In this document: piece by piece, positions 6,875 through 14,252 of the stretch
Position numbering within the stretch: the first letter of the stretch is position 1
Layout: the number at the start of each line of letters is the position of its first letter
Assembly (NCBI GenBank): GCA_028703035.1
Contig: JAQVNR010000004.1
Location: forward strand, 1-32,870
Origin: Bacilli bacterium
GTDB taxonomy: Bacteria > Bacillota_I > Bacilli_A > RF39 > UBA660
Length of the DNA: 32,870 nt
Reading direction: 5' to 3'
Made by a program: the position numbers and the translations under genes
Notes under the pieces: model-generated
The model's input: only the letters and a program-made list of their open reading frames with translations
What the model was told of the DNA's origin: nothing
The model's database searches: none

Positions 6875-7348
6875 CTATTTACCAGTGGAACCAATTCCGC
6901 CTTTCCTTTCTGCTATTATTTCTTCTTCATTATCAATTGTTCCATATTTTATAAATAATCCTTGAGCAATAGCGTCTCCTATTTTAAATGAAAATATTTT
7001 TTCACTAGTATTTTCTATTTTTATAAATATATGTCCTTCATTATCTCCATTATTATAATAATCAGCATCAATTATTCCTACTTGATTAACTAGTCTTATT
7101 CCATGTTTAAAGCCTAGTGAGCTTCTAATTATAATCATCAGTATTTCATCACCTGGTAATAAACATTTAATCCCTGTCGGAATAATTATACTTTCTTTTG
7201 GTTTTAGATCATAATCTATTAATGAAAATATATCATAACCTCCTGAGTTTTTAGTCTTTCTTACGGGTATTGAATAACTATTATATAGCTCTTCATTATT
7301 AACATCTTTCATAAATTGTTCTAAACTTATCTTTTCAAATTTTCTCAT
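6875..7348 (-). CDS. dut: dUTP diphosphatase (dUTPase)
   Basis: 157 residues, trimeric dUTPase that splits dUTP to dUMP and pyrophosphate, keeping uracil out of DNA. The five motifs are visible in order: SGGYDIFS, RSSLGFKHGI, GIIDADYY, GDAIAQGLF and a C-terminal GGIGSTGK. Motif 3 is followed by a short extra stretch (NNGDNEGHI). ATG 7348 is preferred because GGAGG stands 5 bases upstream; a start at 7384 would lack one. It lies between the Tyr T-box and tyrS, so its expression should rise when charged tRNA-Tyr falls, which is unusual for a nucleotide-hygiene enzyme. Confidence 0.92.
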   Translation of the reverse strand: MRKFEKISLEQFMKDVNNEELYNSYSIPVRKTKNSGGYDIFSLIDYDLKPKESIIIPTGIKCLLPGDEILMIIIRSSLGFKHGIRLVNQVGIIDADYYNNGDNEGHIFIKIENTSEKIFSFKIGDAIAQGLFIKYGTIDNEEEIIAERKGGIGSTGK

Positions 7349-7386
7349 TTCTTCCTCCAAATTTTCCAAATAAAAAATCATCAACT

Positions 7387-7515
7387 AAAGGACGAGTTTT
7401 CCCGCGGTACCACCTTAATTCATGATTATCATGCATCTTTTACCTTTAACGTGGGCATTTTATACGTTTTAACTCCAGGACTGTAAATCCCTTCCTAATT
7501 AACAAATTTAGTATA
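7387..7515 (-). promoter_or_regulatory. T-box riboswitch leader (tyrosine) of dut-tyrS
   Basis: The minus strand has the T-box antiterminator AAGGTGGTACCGCGGG...CTCGTCCTT (7387-7416), where TGGT in the bulge pairs with the tRNA acceptor end. A Stem III-like hairpin CATGATAATCATG precedes it, and a T-run follows (ATTTTTTA). Tyrosine specificity is inferred from tyrS. A candidate specifier UAC lies in GGGATTTACAGTCC (7483-7485). Stem I is not clear: from the promoter at 7510-7538 the leader is shorter than its Leu and Ile counterparts here, while an AGAGA element typical of Stem I lies further upstream (7600-7604). The 5' boundary is therefore uncertain. Confidence 0.85.
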
Positions 7516-7538
7516 ACAAAAGATTATTTGTTAGTCAA
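7510..7538 (-). promoter_or_regulatory. Candidate promoter of the Tyr T-box operon
   Basis: On the minus strand TTGACT (7533-7538) and TATACT (7510-7515) are 17 bases apart. A second, weaker candidate further upstream (TTGATA...TATATAAT, around 7560-7590) would give a longer leader. Confidence 0.6.
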
Positions 7539-7616
7539 ACCAATTTGATTTTCTAAAATTATATAATAGTTCATCATTTTAATATCAAACTAGCATCAAT
7601 CTCTTTGTTTTAGAAG

Positions 7617-7640
7617 CAAAAGAAAAACGCCTTCGCGTTT
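7617..7640 (-). terminator. Terminator of the trmB/ytxH gene cluster
   Basis: On the minus strand AAACGC-GAAG-GCGTTT is followed by TTCTTTT. It begins at the stop codon of the YtxH-like gene, closing the cluster and separating it from the Tyr T-box. Confidence 0.8.
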
Positions 7641-8088
7641 AATCTTTTTTAGTTTTAGTTTTAGCTTTAGGTGCAGATTCTTTTTTAGTACTTTCTAATT
7701 TTTCTGCAGTATTATTAAGAAGCTCAATTGTTTTATCTCTTACTTCAGCTGCTGCTTTTTGCAAAACTGGAGTACCTTTTTCTAAAGCTAATTTGTATAA
7801 TTCTTCAGCTTTATTTTTAATATTTAAAGCTTGTTTTCTTGCAATTACGCCAACTTTTTCACTATCTAAATCCATTAGCTCTAATTTTAAATCTTCAATT
7901 TTTTCGGAAATAGATTCTTTAACATCTTCGACTTCTATCTCTTTAATATTGGCTTTTAACTCACTTAGTTTTTCCATTACATCTTTTCTAGTTTCTGAGC
8001 CTTTCTTAGGTGCAAATAAAAGCCCTAGACCTCCACCTATAAGTAATCCGGTAAATATTCCGCCTTTTCTTCTTTTACTCATAATCAT
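7639..8088 (-). CDS. ytxH: YtxH-family protein
   Basis: 149 residues. The N-terminus MIMSKRRKGGIFTGLLIGGGLGLLFAPKKGSETRK is the YtxH (gas-vesicle-like) signature: a glycine-rich membrane-inserting segment then LFAPKKGxETR. The rest is a long charged helix (residues 35-125) likely to form coiled coil, ending in a Lys-rich tail (KAKTKTKKD). In Bacillus ytxH lies with the DUF948 gene ytxG in a general-stress operon, and the same pair is found here. The biochemical role is not established. ATG 8088 is chosen because AAAGG lies 6 bases upstream; 8082 and 8094 are alternatives. It overlaps the upstream DUF948 gene by 14 bases. Confidence 0.85.
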   Translation of the reverse strand: MIMSKRRKGGIFTGLLIGGGLGLLFAPKKGSETRKDVMEKLSELKANIKEIEVEDVKESISEKIEDLKLELMDLDSEKVGVIARKQALNIKNKAEELYKLALEKGTPVLQKAAAEVRDKTIELLNNTAEKLESTKKESAPKAKTKTKKD

Positions 8089-8368
8089 CTTCATCCTTTC
8101 CGTTTAATCCGAATATCTTATTTACTAATGATACAACAGTGTCAACCACTTTAATACTCAAAAAGTTTAATTTTTCCGAAGCAAAATTAACTATTTTAAA
8201 CATTCCATTTAATGCATCGACTTTTTCTTTAATACAATCAACAATTTTATTTACTTTATCTATTGTTATTATAAGCTTAACTCCTAGAATAATTACAATA
8301 ACAAGTAAAATAATTAATAATAAGTAAATAATTATCGGTAGTACGACCCCTAATGCTTCCACTTTCAT
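8075..8368 (-). CDS. DUF948 (YtxG-like) membrane protein
   Basis: 97 residues. A strongly hydrophobic helix (residues 8-32, VVLPIIIYLLLIILLVIVIIL region) is followed by an amphipathic stretch and a charged tail (GKDEDDYE). The layout and its position directly before a YtxH gene match YtxG/DUF948 proteins of Bacilli. The usual member is longer (about 130-140), so this is a short form. The molecular role is unknown. Its start overlaps the upstream stop by 4 bases (8365-8368), implying translational coupling. Confidence 0.7.
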   Translation of the reverse strand: MKVEALGVVLPIIIYLLLIILLVIVIILGVKLIITIDKVNKIVDCIKEKVDALNGMFKIVNFASEKLNFLSIKVVDTVVSLVNKIFGLNGKDEDDYE

Positions 8369-9105
8369 TCCTCACTTTCTTTTCTATCTTCATACATAGA
8401 ATCTATTAAATTAAATAAATCCGTTTCAATTGTATTTTCTATGTTAAGATCTTTTTCATCACTATATGGCTGGTCTGGTAATTCATCATCAATTATTGGT
8501 TTTATTTCTTCTTTTTTTATATTTTTTTCGTCTTCAGCCATTAATATCTCATCTAGTGTTTTTAAAGCTTCATCTGCTTCTTTAACAGGCTTCTCTTCTT
8601 TAGAAGTCTTTTTTTTAGAAATCTCTTTTTTAGAATTTATTCCGTAAGCTTTTTTTCTTACCTCATCTAAATCAGGGGCAGCAACACCAATATCTGTTTT
8701 AACTATTATATCATCTTTACTATAATTTTGATCTAGTATTCCATAGACTGGTGATATTATTGGCGTTGGTTTAAACTTATCTTTTGATTTCTCGGTTTTC
8801 ATCTCTTCGTTAAATAGCCTCGAAAAATCTTTTGGATCAGATTTTCTTACTGGTTCATCTTCAAACTTGAAATTGCGATTACTCCTTGTAACTTCTTCTA
8901 CTTCTAAAGGAAAATTAAATGTTGAATCAGATTTCATTAATTCTCTTTCTGATATTTCTTCTTTAGAAATTTTGATTTCTTTAATTGTATTTTCTTCCTG
9001 AAATTTGGGTAATTTAATTTCTTCTTTTTCTTTTTTAGTTATTATAGGTAATTCATCTTCTTCAATATCAAACAAGACATCTTTAAGCTTTTTAAATACT
9101 TTCAT
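8365..9105 (-). CDS. Acidic, mostly disordered protein with a conserved-looking ISPVYG segment
   Basis: 246 residues, rich in Lys, Glu, Asp and Ser and probably largely disordered. It begins with an amphipathic stretch (MKVFKKLKDVLFDIEEDE) that could touch the membrane. Near the middle (about residues 111-128) a less charged segment, FKPTPIISPVYGILDQNY, stands out and may be the functional motif; I recall similar ISP(V/I)YG segments in unannotated proteins of related gut Bacilli, but cannot confirm this. The C-terminal part has repeated acidic clusters. There are no enzyme motifs. It lies 13 bases after a lipoprotein gene and overlaps the DUF948 gene, so an envelope-associated scaffold is an inference only. 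Confidence 0.7.
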   Translation of the reverse strand: MKVFKKLKDVLFDIEEDELPIITKKEKEEIKLPKFQEENTIKEIKISKEEISERELMKSDSTFNFPLEVEEVTRSNRNFKFEDEPVRKSDPKDFSRLFNEEMKTEKSKDKFKPTPIISPVYGILDQNYSKDDIIVKTDIGVAAPDLDEVRKKAYGINSKKEISKKKTSKEEKPVKEADEALKTLDEILMAEDEKNIKKEEIKPIIDDELPDQPYSDEKDLNIENTIETDLFNLIDSMYEDRKESEE

Positions 9106-9118
9106 GTATATACTCTCC

Positions 9119-9754
9119 TTAATTAATTAAATCTGGATCAGGTATGTCATCGTCATATTTATCATATTCCTGAACATACTCAACATAATTACTATCCCTT
9201 CCACGTACTTCAAATATATTTAACGCCTCTTCATTGAACTTTAGGATGTCATCACCCATCATGTTTTTGAGTATATCATCATTATATTTGATAGTAGATA
9301 ATATAACTAGAGAATTAACTATTCCTTCTTTTAAATAATTAATGTCTACTATTAGTTCTATTTTAGCATAATTATACATTATTTCAATTAAATATTTATT
9401 ATTTTGTAAATTAACTTCTAAATAACCTTCTTTATCTTGATAATTGATAACTTTACTTAAATAACTATTTTCATTTAAGGTGTATTCTTCTTTAATATTA
9501 TTATAATAACTAACAAGATCAACATATAAATAATATTTATAACCTTGGGATGTTATTTTTTCATTTAATTCATTTACTTCTTTAACTACTAAATTTGTTG
9601 GTAAATAATATTTATAACCAGTCCTGTAAGTATTAGTTAAATTTAGTTTACTTTGAATAACTTCACTAATTAATTTATCTTCATCTGCTTTACTTATATT
9701 AGTACAGCCAGTTATAAATAAACATAAAGTTAAAATTAATAATATTTTTCTCAT
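9119..9754 (-). CDS. Secreted lipoprotein, function unknown
   Basis: 211 residues. MRKILLILTLCLFITGC is a lipoprotein signal: a positive start, a hydrophobic core and a lipobox ITGC with Cys 17 as the lipidated residue. The mature part contains many Tyr and Asn, with repeated beta-strand-like segments (GYKYYLPTNLVVKEVN, GYKYYLYVDLVSYYN), and ends in an acidic tail (DKYDDDIPDPDLIN). I do not recognise the family. ATG 9754 is used, behind CAGGTG; an upstream GTG adds two residues. An extended -10 (TGGTATAAT, 9773-9781 on the minus strand) could start transcription here. It heads the cluster with the acidic protein, DUF948 and YtxH genes. Confidence 0.75.
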   Translation of the reverse strand: MRKILLILTLCLFITGCTNISKADEDKLISEVIQSKLNLTNTYRTGYKYYLPTNLVVKEVNELNEKITSQGYKYYLYVDLVSYYNNIKEEYTLNENSYLSKVINYQDKEGYLEVNLQNNKYLIEIMYNYAKIELIVDINYLKEGIVNSLVILSTIKYNDDILKNMMGDDILKFNEEALNIFEVRGRDSNYVEYVQEYDKYDDDIPDPDLIN

Positions 9755-9858
9755 ATGCACCTGCCTGCTCCAATTATACCAAAAATATTAATATATTTAA
9801 ATCTTTTTATATATAAAAATTAAGCAAAGGTACAAATAATATAAACTTTATATATTTA

Positions 9859-10470
9859 TTATTTATTTTTAGTTGCATATAAATAATTTATTGTTTGTCC
9901 TTTTAAAGCAAACTTTTTTTCATATTCAGTTAAAACATTAAATATATCTTCCTGATGCAAGTCTAGTGATACTTTTTTTAATGTATAACCGCACTTACTA
10001 AAAGAAGTAAGTGAGTAAGCAAATAAAGATTTATTATCAGTCTTTTGATAAATATTTATAATATTATCAAAGATTGTTTCATAAAGTTTTATAAAATTTG
10101 GACTAGTAAGCCTTCTTTTCTCATGGCGAGTTTTAGGCCATGGATCAGAAAAATTTAAATAAAGCGCTGTAATTTTAATTTTGATATATTTATTTATATC
10201 AATAGCATCAAAATTCATAAATTTTAAATTGTTTGGTAATTCTTCTACTTTTTCTAAAGCTCTTACTAAAACTGATTCATATTTTTCGATTCCTACAAAA
10301 TTAATACTTGGAAAAGTCTTTGCCATCTCAATTAAAAAATCTCCCTTACCAGTTCCTATTTCAAGATGCACAGGATTATTATTATCAAAAGTATCTTGAT
10401 TTAATTCTTTAATTACTAGTGCGTGTGACTGAGCAATCTCACTTGCATTCTTAACATTTCTTAAGCGCAT
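9859..10470 (-). CDS. trmB: tRNA (guanine-N7-)-methyltransferase
   Basis: 203 residues. TrmB makes m7G46 in the tRNA variable loop using S-adenosylmethionine. Family landmarks: MRLRNVKNA at the start, the SAM-binding LEIGTGKGDFLIEMA (residues about 36-50), VGIEKYESVLVRAL, the catalytic-region NFSDPWPKTRHEKRRLT, and the closing TEYEKKFALKGQTINYLY. Length is normal. AAAGGAGG lies 7 bases before the ATG. The next gene downstream is the lipoprotein, about 100 bases away. Confidence 0.95.
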   Translation of the reverse strand: MRLRNVKNASEIAQSHALVIKELNQDTFDNNNPVHLEIGTGKGDFLIEMAKTFPSINFVGIEKYESVLVRALEKVEELPNNLKFMNFDAIDINKYIKIKITALYLNFSDPWPKTRHEKRRLTSPNFIKLYETIFDNIINIYQKTDNKSLFAYSLTSFSKCGYTLKKVSLDLHQEDIFNVLTEYEKKFALKGQTINYLYATKNK

Positions 10471-10489
10471 TTTTATGCCTCCTTTATAA

Positions 10490-10516
10490 ACATTTATCCT
10501 AAACTTACATATAATA
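10490..10516 (+). promoter_or_regulatory. Candidate sigma-K promoter of the small Asn/Met-rich gene
   Basis: AC (10490-10491), 16 bases, then CATATAATA (10508-10516) fits AC-N16/17-CATANNNTA with the same spacing as the element before cotY. It lies 17 bases before the start codon's ribosome-binding region ends. TATAAT within the -10 could also be read by sigma-A, though no -35 is evident. Confidence 0.45.
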
Positions 10517-10533
10517 GTCTAGAGGTGAAGAAG

Positions 10534-10860
10534 ATGAAAAAAAATAGAAATGCTTTTTTTGAAAGCTCTGGATATGGTAATATTAATCCTGGTATGAACC
10601 CTAATATGATGAATCCAAATATGATGCAACCAGGACAAATAAGTAGTAATGCTAACTTTTATGCAGGTCCTCCCCTTAATCAAAATGTAAATACGGGTGG
10701 AATGACTAGCGTTCCTGCAGATATAGACTCTAGACTTGCAAAAATAGAAAGACAAATAAACAGATTAGAAACTAGAGTTAATAAATTAGAAGGAGATACA
10801 GAGGGAGTTATTTATCCAGAAAACGATTATAATTATTCTAATTCTATGTATATGGTTTAA
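10534..10860 (+). CDS. Small Asn/Met/Pro-rich protein with a coiled coil, possibly spore-associated
   Basis: 108 residues. The first half is low-complexity (NPGMNPNMMNPNMMQPGQ), rich in Asn, Met, Pro and Gly. A heptad-like helix follows (about residues 70-90, SRLAKIERQINRLETRVNKLE), then a Tyr/Asn tail (DYNYSNSMYMV). Such composition is common among spore coat and crust proteins, and a sigma-K-like promoter stands upstream, so a coat role is a reasonable inference, not a demonstration. ATG 10534 is used, behind AGAGGTGA; an in-frame GTG at 10525 lies inside that site. It converges with the flippase gene and the two stop codons overlap (10857-10860). Confidence 0.75.
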   Translation: MKKNRNAFFESSGYGNINPGMNPNMMNPNMMQPGQISSNANFYAGPPLNQNVNTGGMTSVPADIDSRLAKIERQINRLETRVNKLEGDTEGVIYPENDYNYSNSMYMV

Positions 10861-12509
10861 CTCTTTGTTTTTATTTTAAACTTACCAAAGGTGAGTTTTT
10901 TTATGATCTTTTCTAAATCTTTGCCACCAAATATATATTGAGGTATTTTCATCTTTACACTAATGCCTAAATAAATTATGCCCCCAATTACAGCATTTAT
11001 TAAAATTACCTTGACTGCATCAGTTCTACTATAAACATTAAATGGTAAGAACATATTTATTACAAGTAATATAGCTGTCATAGTTAGGGCTGGTACAAGT
11101 AATTTTAAAACTTGTTTAATTGTTTCTTTATATGATAATTTGTGTTCTAAGCTTATGGCATGAAGCCCTATATAAATAGATATTATAAAACTAATTAAAG
11201 TAGCTGCTAATGCTCCATAATAAGCTCCAATTCCAATATAATTACATAGAATCATTAAAGGTACATTAAGTACTACTTTAAATAAAAATCCAAAAATACT
11301 TGATTGATAAACTGCTTTATATTTATTTAAACTTTGCAGTGTTGAGGTAACAATCATATATAGATTAGCAAATAAAGCTGTAAATATTAAGACTCTTAAT
11401 ATCTCTCCACCATAATGATTAATGTTATAAAATAATGTCCAAACAGGTATAGCTAAGATTGATAAACCTAAAGTAAGAGGAACCGATATATATATTATCA
11501 TTTGGAGTGATTTATTAATCTTATGATTTAAATCATCCCAATTTTTCTTAGTGTATGCCTCAACTATAGAAGGTATTAAACTAACAGTCATCCCCATTGC
11601 AATTGAATTAACAATCATACATAATTTGCTACCCCAAGTAGCAATAGCGCTCGTTATAAATTCAGCATCACTTGCTGTATAACCTAAATGATCAAGAGTC
11701 CTTAAAATTAAAACCATATCTACAAAGTTATAAACACTGTTAACTAAGTTTATAATTACAAACGGTATTGCATAAATTGCAATTTTTTTAAGAATAGCTT
11801 TATCAGAAATATTATCTTTTTTATATTCTTTATCTAGATTTAAAGCTTTTTTATTTTTTTGGATACTTCTTTGTAAGTAAATATAAGCTACTACACCACC
11901 CACAAATGCTCCAAAAACTGCTATACCAACTGCTAAAGTAAGACTTGAATTAAATACTTTATAAGCAAGGTATGATCCAGTTAATATTACAAATATTCTT
12001 ACTATTTGTTCAATTAGATTAGAGCTAGATGAAGGAGTTATATAGTTATGTCCTTGTAAAAAGCCCTTAGTTACACTCAAATGAGGAATTATTAAAATTG
12101 CAAAAGAAACACATCTTATAACAAAAGAAACATCTTCTATTGTATTACCACCTGTTAAATTACCAAGAATTAAGACTGCAAGTTCTTCTGCAAAAACAAA
12201 GAGAACTATAAATGATGCAACTGATATATAACCAATAAACTTTTTTCCAAGTTTAAAAGCTCTAGTTTTTGCCTCAGTCATACCAAGCGCACTATATTCG
12301 CTAATTATTTTACTAATTGCACTAGGTATCCCAGCTGATGAAATACTTAAGAATATTAAATATATATTATAAGCATAACTATATAAAGCTCCACCTTTTG
12401 AACCAACAATTATATAAAAAGGCACAACATAAATCATCCCCAATATTTTAACTAATATTACCGATGCAGTTGCGATAAACGTTCCTTCAATAAAACTGTT
12501 TTTTTTCAT
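10857..12509 (-). CDS. MurJ/SpoVB-family lipid flippase
   Basis: 550 residues with about 14 hydrophobic helices, the MOP-superfamily polysaccharide/lipid II flippase type found as YtgP (MurJ) and SpoVB in Bacillus. Landmarks: the N-terminal SFIEGTFIATASVILVKILGMIYVVPFY, SSAGIPSAISKIISEYSA after the second helix, and KGFLQGHNYITPSSSSNLIEQIVRI. It moves lipid-linked peptidoglycan precursor across the membrane. It lies only 13 bases after cse60, a sporulation gene, which favours a SpoVB-like role in cortex synthesis. The length (YtgP 544, SpoVB 518 residues) fits either. The ribosome site is weak (GAAAGTGA). Confidence 0.85.
   Translation of the reverse strand: MKKNSFIEGTFIATASVILVKILGMIYVVPFYIIVGSKGGALYSYAYNIYLIFLSISSAGIPSAISKIISEYSALGMTEAKTRAFKLGKKFIGYISVASFIVLFVFAEELAVLILGNLTGGNTIEDVSFVIRCVSFAILIIPHLSVTKGFLQGHNYITPSSSSNLIEQIVRIFVILTGSYLAYKVFNSSLTLAVGIAVFGAFVGGVVAYIYLQRSIQKNKKALNLDKEYKKDNISDKAILKKIAIYAIPFVIINLVNSVYNFVDMVLILRTLDHLGYTASDAEFITSAIATWGSKLCMIVNSIAMGMTVSLIPSIVEAYTKKNWDDLNHKINKSLQMIIYISVPLTLGLSILAIPVWTLFYNINHYGGEILRVLIFTALFANLYMIVTSTLQSLNKYKAVYQSSIFGFLFKVVLNVPLMILCNYIGIGAYYGALAATLISFIISIYIGLHAISLEHKLSYKETIKQVLKLLVPALTMTAILLVINMFLPFNVYSRTDAVKVILINAVIGGIIYLGISVKMKIPQYIFGGKDLEKIIKKLTFGKFKIKTKS
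10878..10902 (+). terminator. Terminator of the small Asn/Met-rich gene
   Basis: AAACTTACC-AAA-GGTGAGTTT followed by TTTT. It lies inside the 3' coding end of the convergent flippase gene. Confidence 0.7.
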
Positions 12510-12522
12510 TATATGTCACTTT

Positions 12523-12693
12523 CTAATCTCTATAAATCACTAAGGCTGAAAAACAATATATTTGTTCTTCACCATTAGTTGTAATAGCAACGCTATATTT
12601 GATATCAAATAAATCTTCTATTTCACTTAAAAAACTATTAATAGCGCTCTCTAAATCCTTTTCATGGGATTCATCAAATACTTTAACTAACAT
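12523..12693 (-). CDS. cse60: Cse60-like sporulation protein
   Basis: 56 residues. The sequence MLVKVFDESHEKDLESAINSF, then DIKYSVAITTNGEEQIYCFSALVIY, matches Cse60 (DUF2758) from Bacillus over its whole length. Cse60 is made under sigma-E in the mother cell; its molecular role is unknown. ATG 12693 stands behind GGAGGG; a start 9 codons further up lacks such a site. I could not find a convincing sigma-E promoter in the 180-base gap upstream. It forms a pair with the flippase gene downstream. Confidence 0.85.
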   Translation of the reverse strand: MLVKVFDESHEKDLESAINSFLSEIEDLFDIKYSVAITTNGEEQIYCFSALVIYRD

Positions 12694-12896
12694 ATGCCCT
12701 CCTTTATTTAAGGATAGCACTTGCTTAAGTTAAATTTTGTCGTTTTTCTAAATTTAAATTCACTGATTTATATCTATAATTATATCTAAAACCAAAACAA
12801 AAATCGACTTTTAGATAGCCTGTTTACACTAGATTGGCATATATTAAGTTCATACAACTATGCAAAGATAATATTATTAAATATGTTAATTAAATG

Positions 12897-13577
12897 TTAA
12901 TTACTTAAATAAGATTTAACTAAATCATAAATATCATCAGAAATAGCTTCTATTGTTCTGACTTCATTATCTTTAGTACAATTAATCATATCAAATTTAT
13001 ATCTTTCTTTTATTAAAAAGTAAGTTTCTTCAGCATTTATTTGATGATTTTTGTCTCTTTCAGCACCATCTTTTGACTCACTTCTTCTTTTTCTTAAAAC
13101 CTCTCCTGCTTCATATGGCATGTATAAGAAAATTACTTTATCTGGTTTAGGTAGTTCAAGTAAGTTAAATTCTAAATGTTCAAGCCATAAAAGCATGGCA
13201 ATTTTTTCTTTTTCCGAATTGAATTTAGCGCCTTGATGTCCCATGTTAGATTCAACATACCGATCTAAGATAACTGTTGTGCCATTAGATAATTTGTCCG
13301 TTATTTTTGATATATTATAAACTCTGTCAGCTGCATAATAAAGTGCGGCTACTTTTGGGGGAATATGTGTTGTTCCTTCAGGAAAAGTACATTTTCCATA
13401 ATCGGACTTACCTAAAATATTTCTAGCTATTATCTCCCCCGTTGGAGTATCATACATCGGAAAAGATAAATATTCAGCTTTGATTCCGCTTTTATTTAAT
13501 CTTTCTACTAACTTAGTTGACTGAGTTTTTTTACCGGAACAGTCTGTTCCTTCAATTACAATTAATTTACCTCGCAT
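12897..13577 (-). CDS. tmk: Thymidylate kinase
   Basis: 226 residues. It phosphorylates dTMP to dTDP with ATP. The P-loop is EGTDCSGKKTQ (residues 9-19), the DR motif is ILDRYVESN, and a Lys/Arg-rich LID stretch (RKRRSESKDGAERD) follows. It is close to the Tmk subgroup common in anaerobic Firmicutes, with DCSGKKTQ instead of DGSGKSTQ. Its ATG directly abuts the stop of the Nudix regulator gene (TAAATG), so the two are coupled. Together with tdk two genes upstream it completes salvage of thymidine to dTDP. Confidence 0.9.
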   Translation of the reverse strand: MRGKLIVIEGTDCSGKKTQSTKLVERLNKSGIKAEYLSFPMYDTPTGEIIARNILGKSDYGKCTFPEGTTHIPPKVAALYYAADRVYNISKITDKLSNGTTVILDRYVESNMGHQGAKFNSEKEKIAMLLWLEHLEFNLLELPKPDKVIFLYMPYEAGEVLRKRRSESKDGAERDKNHQINAEETYFLIKERYKFDMINCTKDNEVRTIEAISDDIYDLVKSYLSN

Positions 13578-14252
13578 TTACATTACTTCCTTATCTTCTA
13601 TTTTTTTCTTGAATTTATATAACTTAGCTGGCCTATTTCCATCAAATTGCTCATGTTTACTAGTATCATCTAAAATATCTAAGCTAAGTATTTTCTTACG
13701 AAAATTTCGTCGATCAAATTTTTTATTTAAAATGGCTTCATATACTTTTTGGAGTTCTGGAATTGTTACTGTATCCGGATATAAAACTTTTAAAATATTT
13801 GATTTAACTATTTTCTTTTGAAGTTCTTTTACTCCTTCAGCTAAGATTTCTTCATGATCAAAGCCAAGTGGTGGTATTTTATCTAAAGCAAACCAATCAG
13901 CATTAGAAGTAGTTCTAGTTTTTCTTAATATATTTACTCTTTTAGAGTCTATTACTCCAAAAAAACAAACTGCTACCATTCTCATAACTGGACTTCTGTT
14001 AACTTCACCAAAAATTTTAAATTCAGTTATATTAATATTTTTAATTCCTGATTTTTCTTCAATTTCTCTTAATGCTCCAGTTATTAAATCTTCATTATTA
14101 TATAGAGCTCCACCAGTTAAGACCCAATATCCTGCGAAAGGCTCATTGGTTCTTTTAACAAGTAAAACTTTGGTAATGCCTTGCTCAACAGTAAAAAGAA
14201 CAGTTATAACATGAATTCCTTGATTTTTATACAGCTTATTTCTGACGTCCAT
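13578..14252 (-). CDS. Nudix-wHTH regulator (NrtR-like) with imperfect Nudix box
   Basis: 224 residues. The N-terminal half (about 12-150) is a Nudix fold. Its box runs from Gly 48 with E54 and REIEEKSGI (62-70); the second metal-binding Glu of REuxEExGu is Lys 67. The C-terminal half has the winged helix typical of NrtR proteins, with FDRRNFRKKIL and GNRPAKLYKF. NrtR proteins bind ADP-ribose-type ligands and repress NAD-related or sugar operons, and most have lost Nudix hydrolysis. Here it lies between tdk and tmk, overlapping tdk by 17 bases, suggesting it regulates its own nucleotide operon. This is inference; residual hydrolase activity is possible. Confidence 0.85.
   Translation of the reverse strand: MDVRNKLYKNQGIHVITVLFTVEQGITKVLLVKRTNEPFAGYWVLTGGALYNNEDLITGALREIEEKSGIKNINITEFKIFGEVNRSPVMRMVAVCFFGVIDSKRVNILRKTRTTSNADWFALDKIPPLGFDHEEILAEGVKELQKKIVKSNILKVLYPDTVTIPELQKVYEAILNKKFDRRNFRKKILSLDILDDTSKHEQFDGNRPAKLYKFKKKIEDKEVM

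Noticed and set aside
10519..10755. 78-codon minus-strand frame rich in His, Ile and Cys opposite the small Asn/Met-rich gene
   Set aside because: It is the complement of the repetitive plus-strand coding sequence; there is no start context and no motif.
12840..12870. Sigma-E-like -10 (CATACAACT) near cse60
   Set aside because: It is on the plus strand, pointing away from cse60, and has no matching -35.
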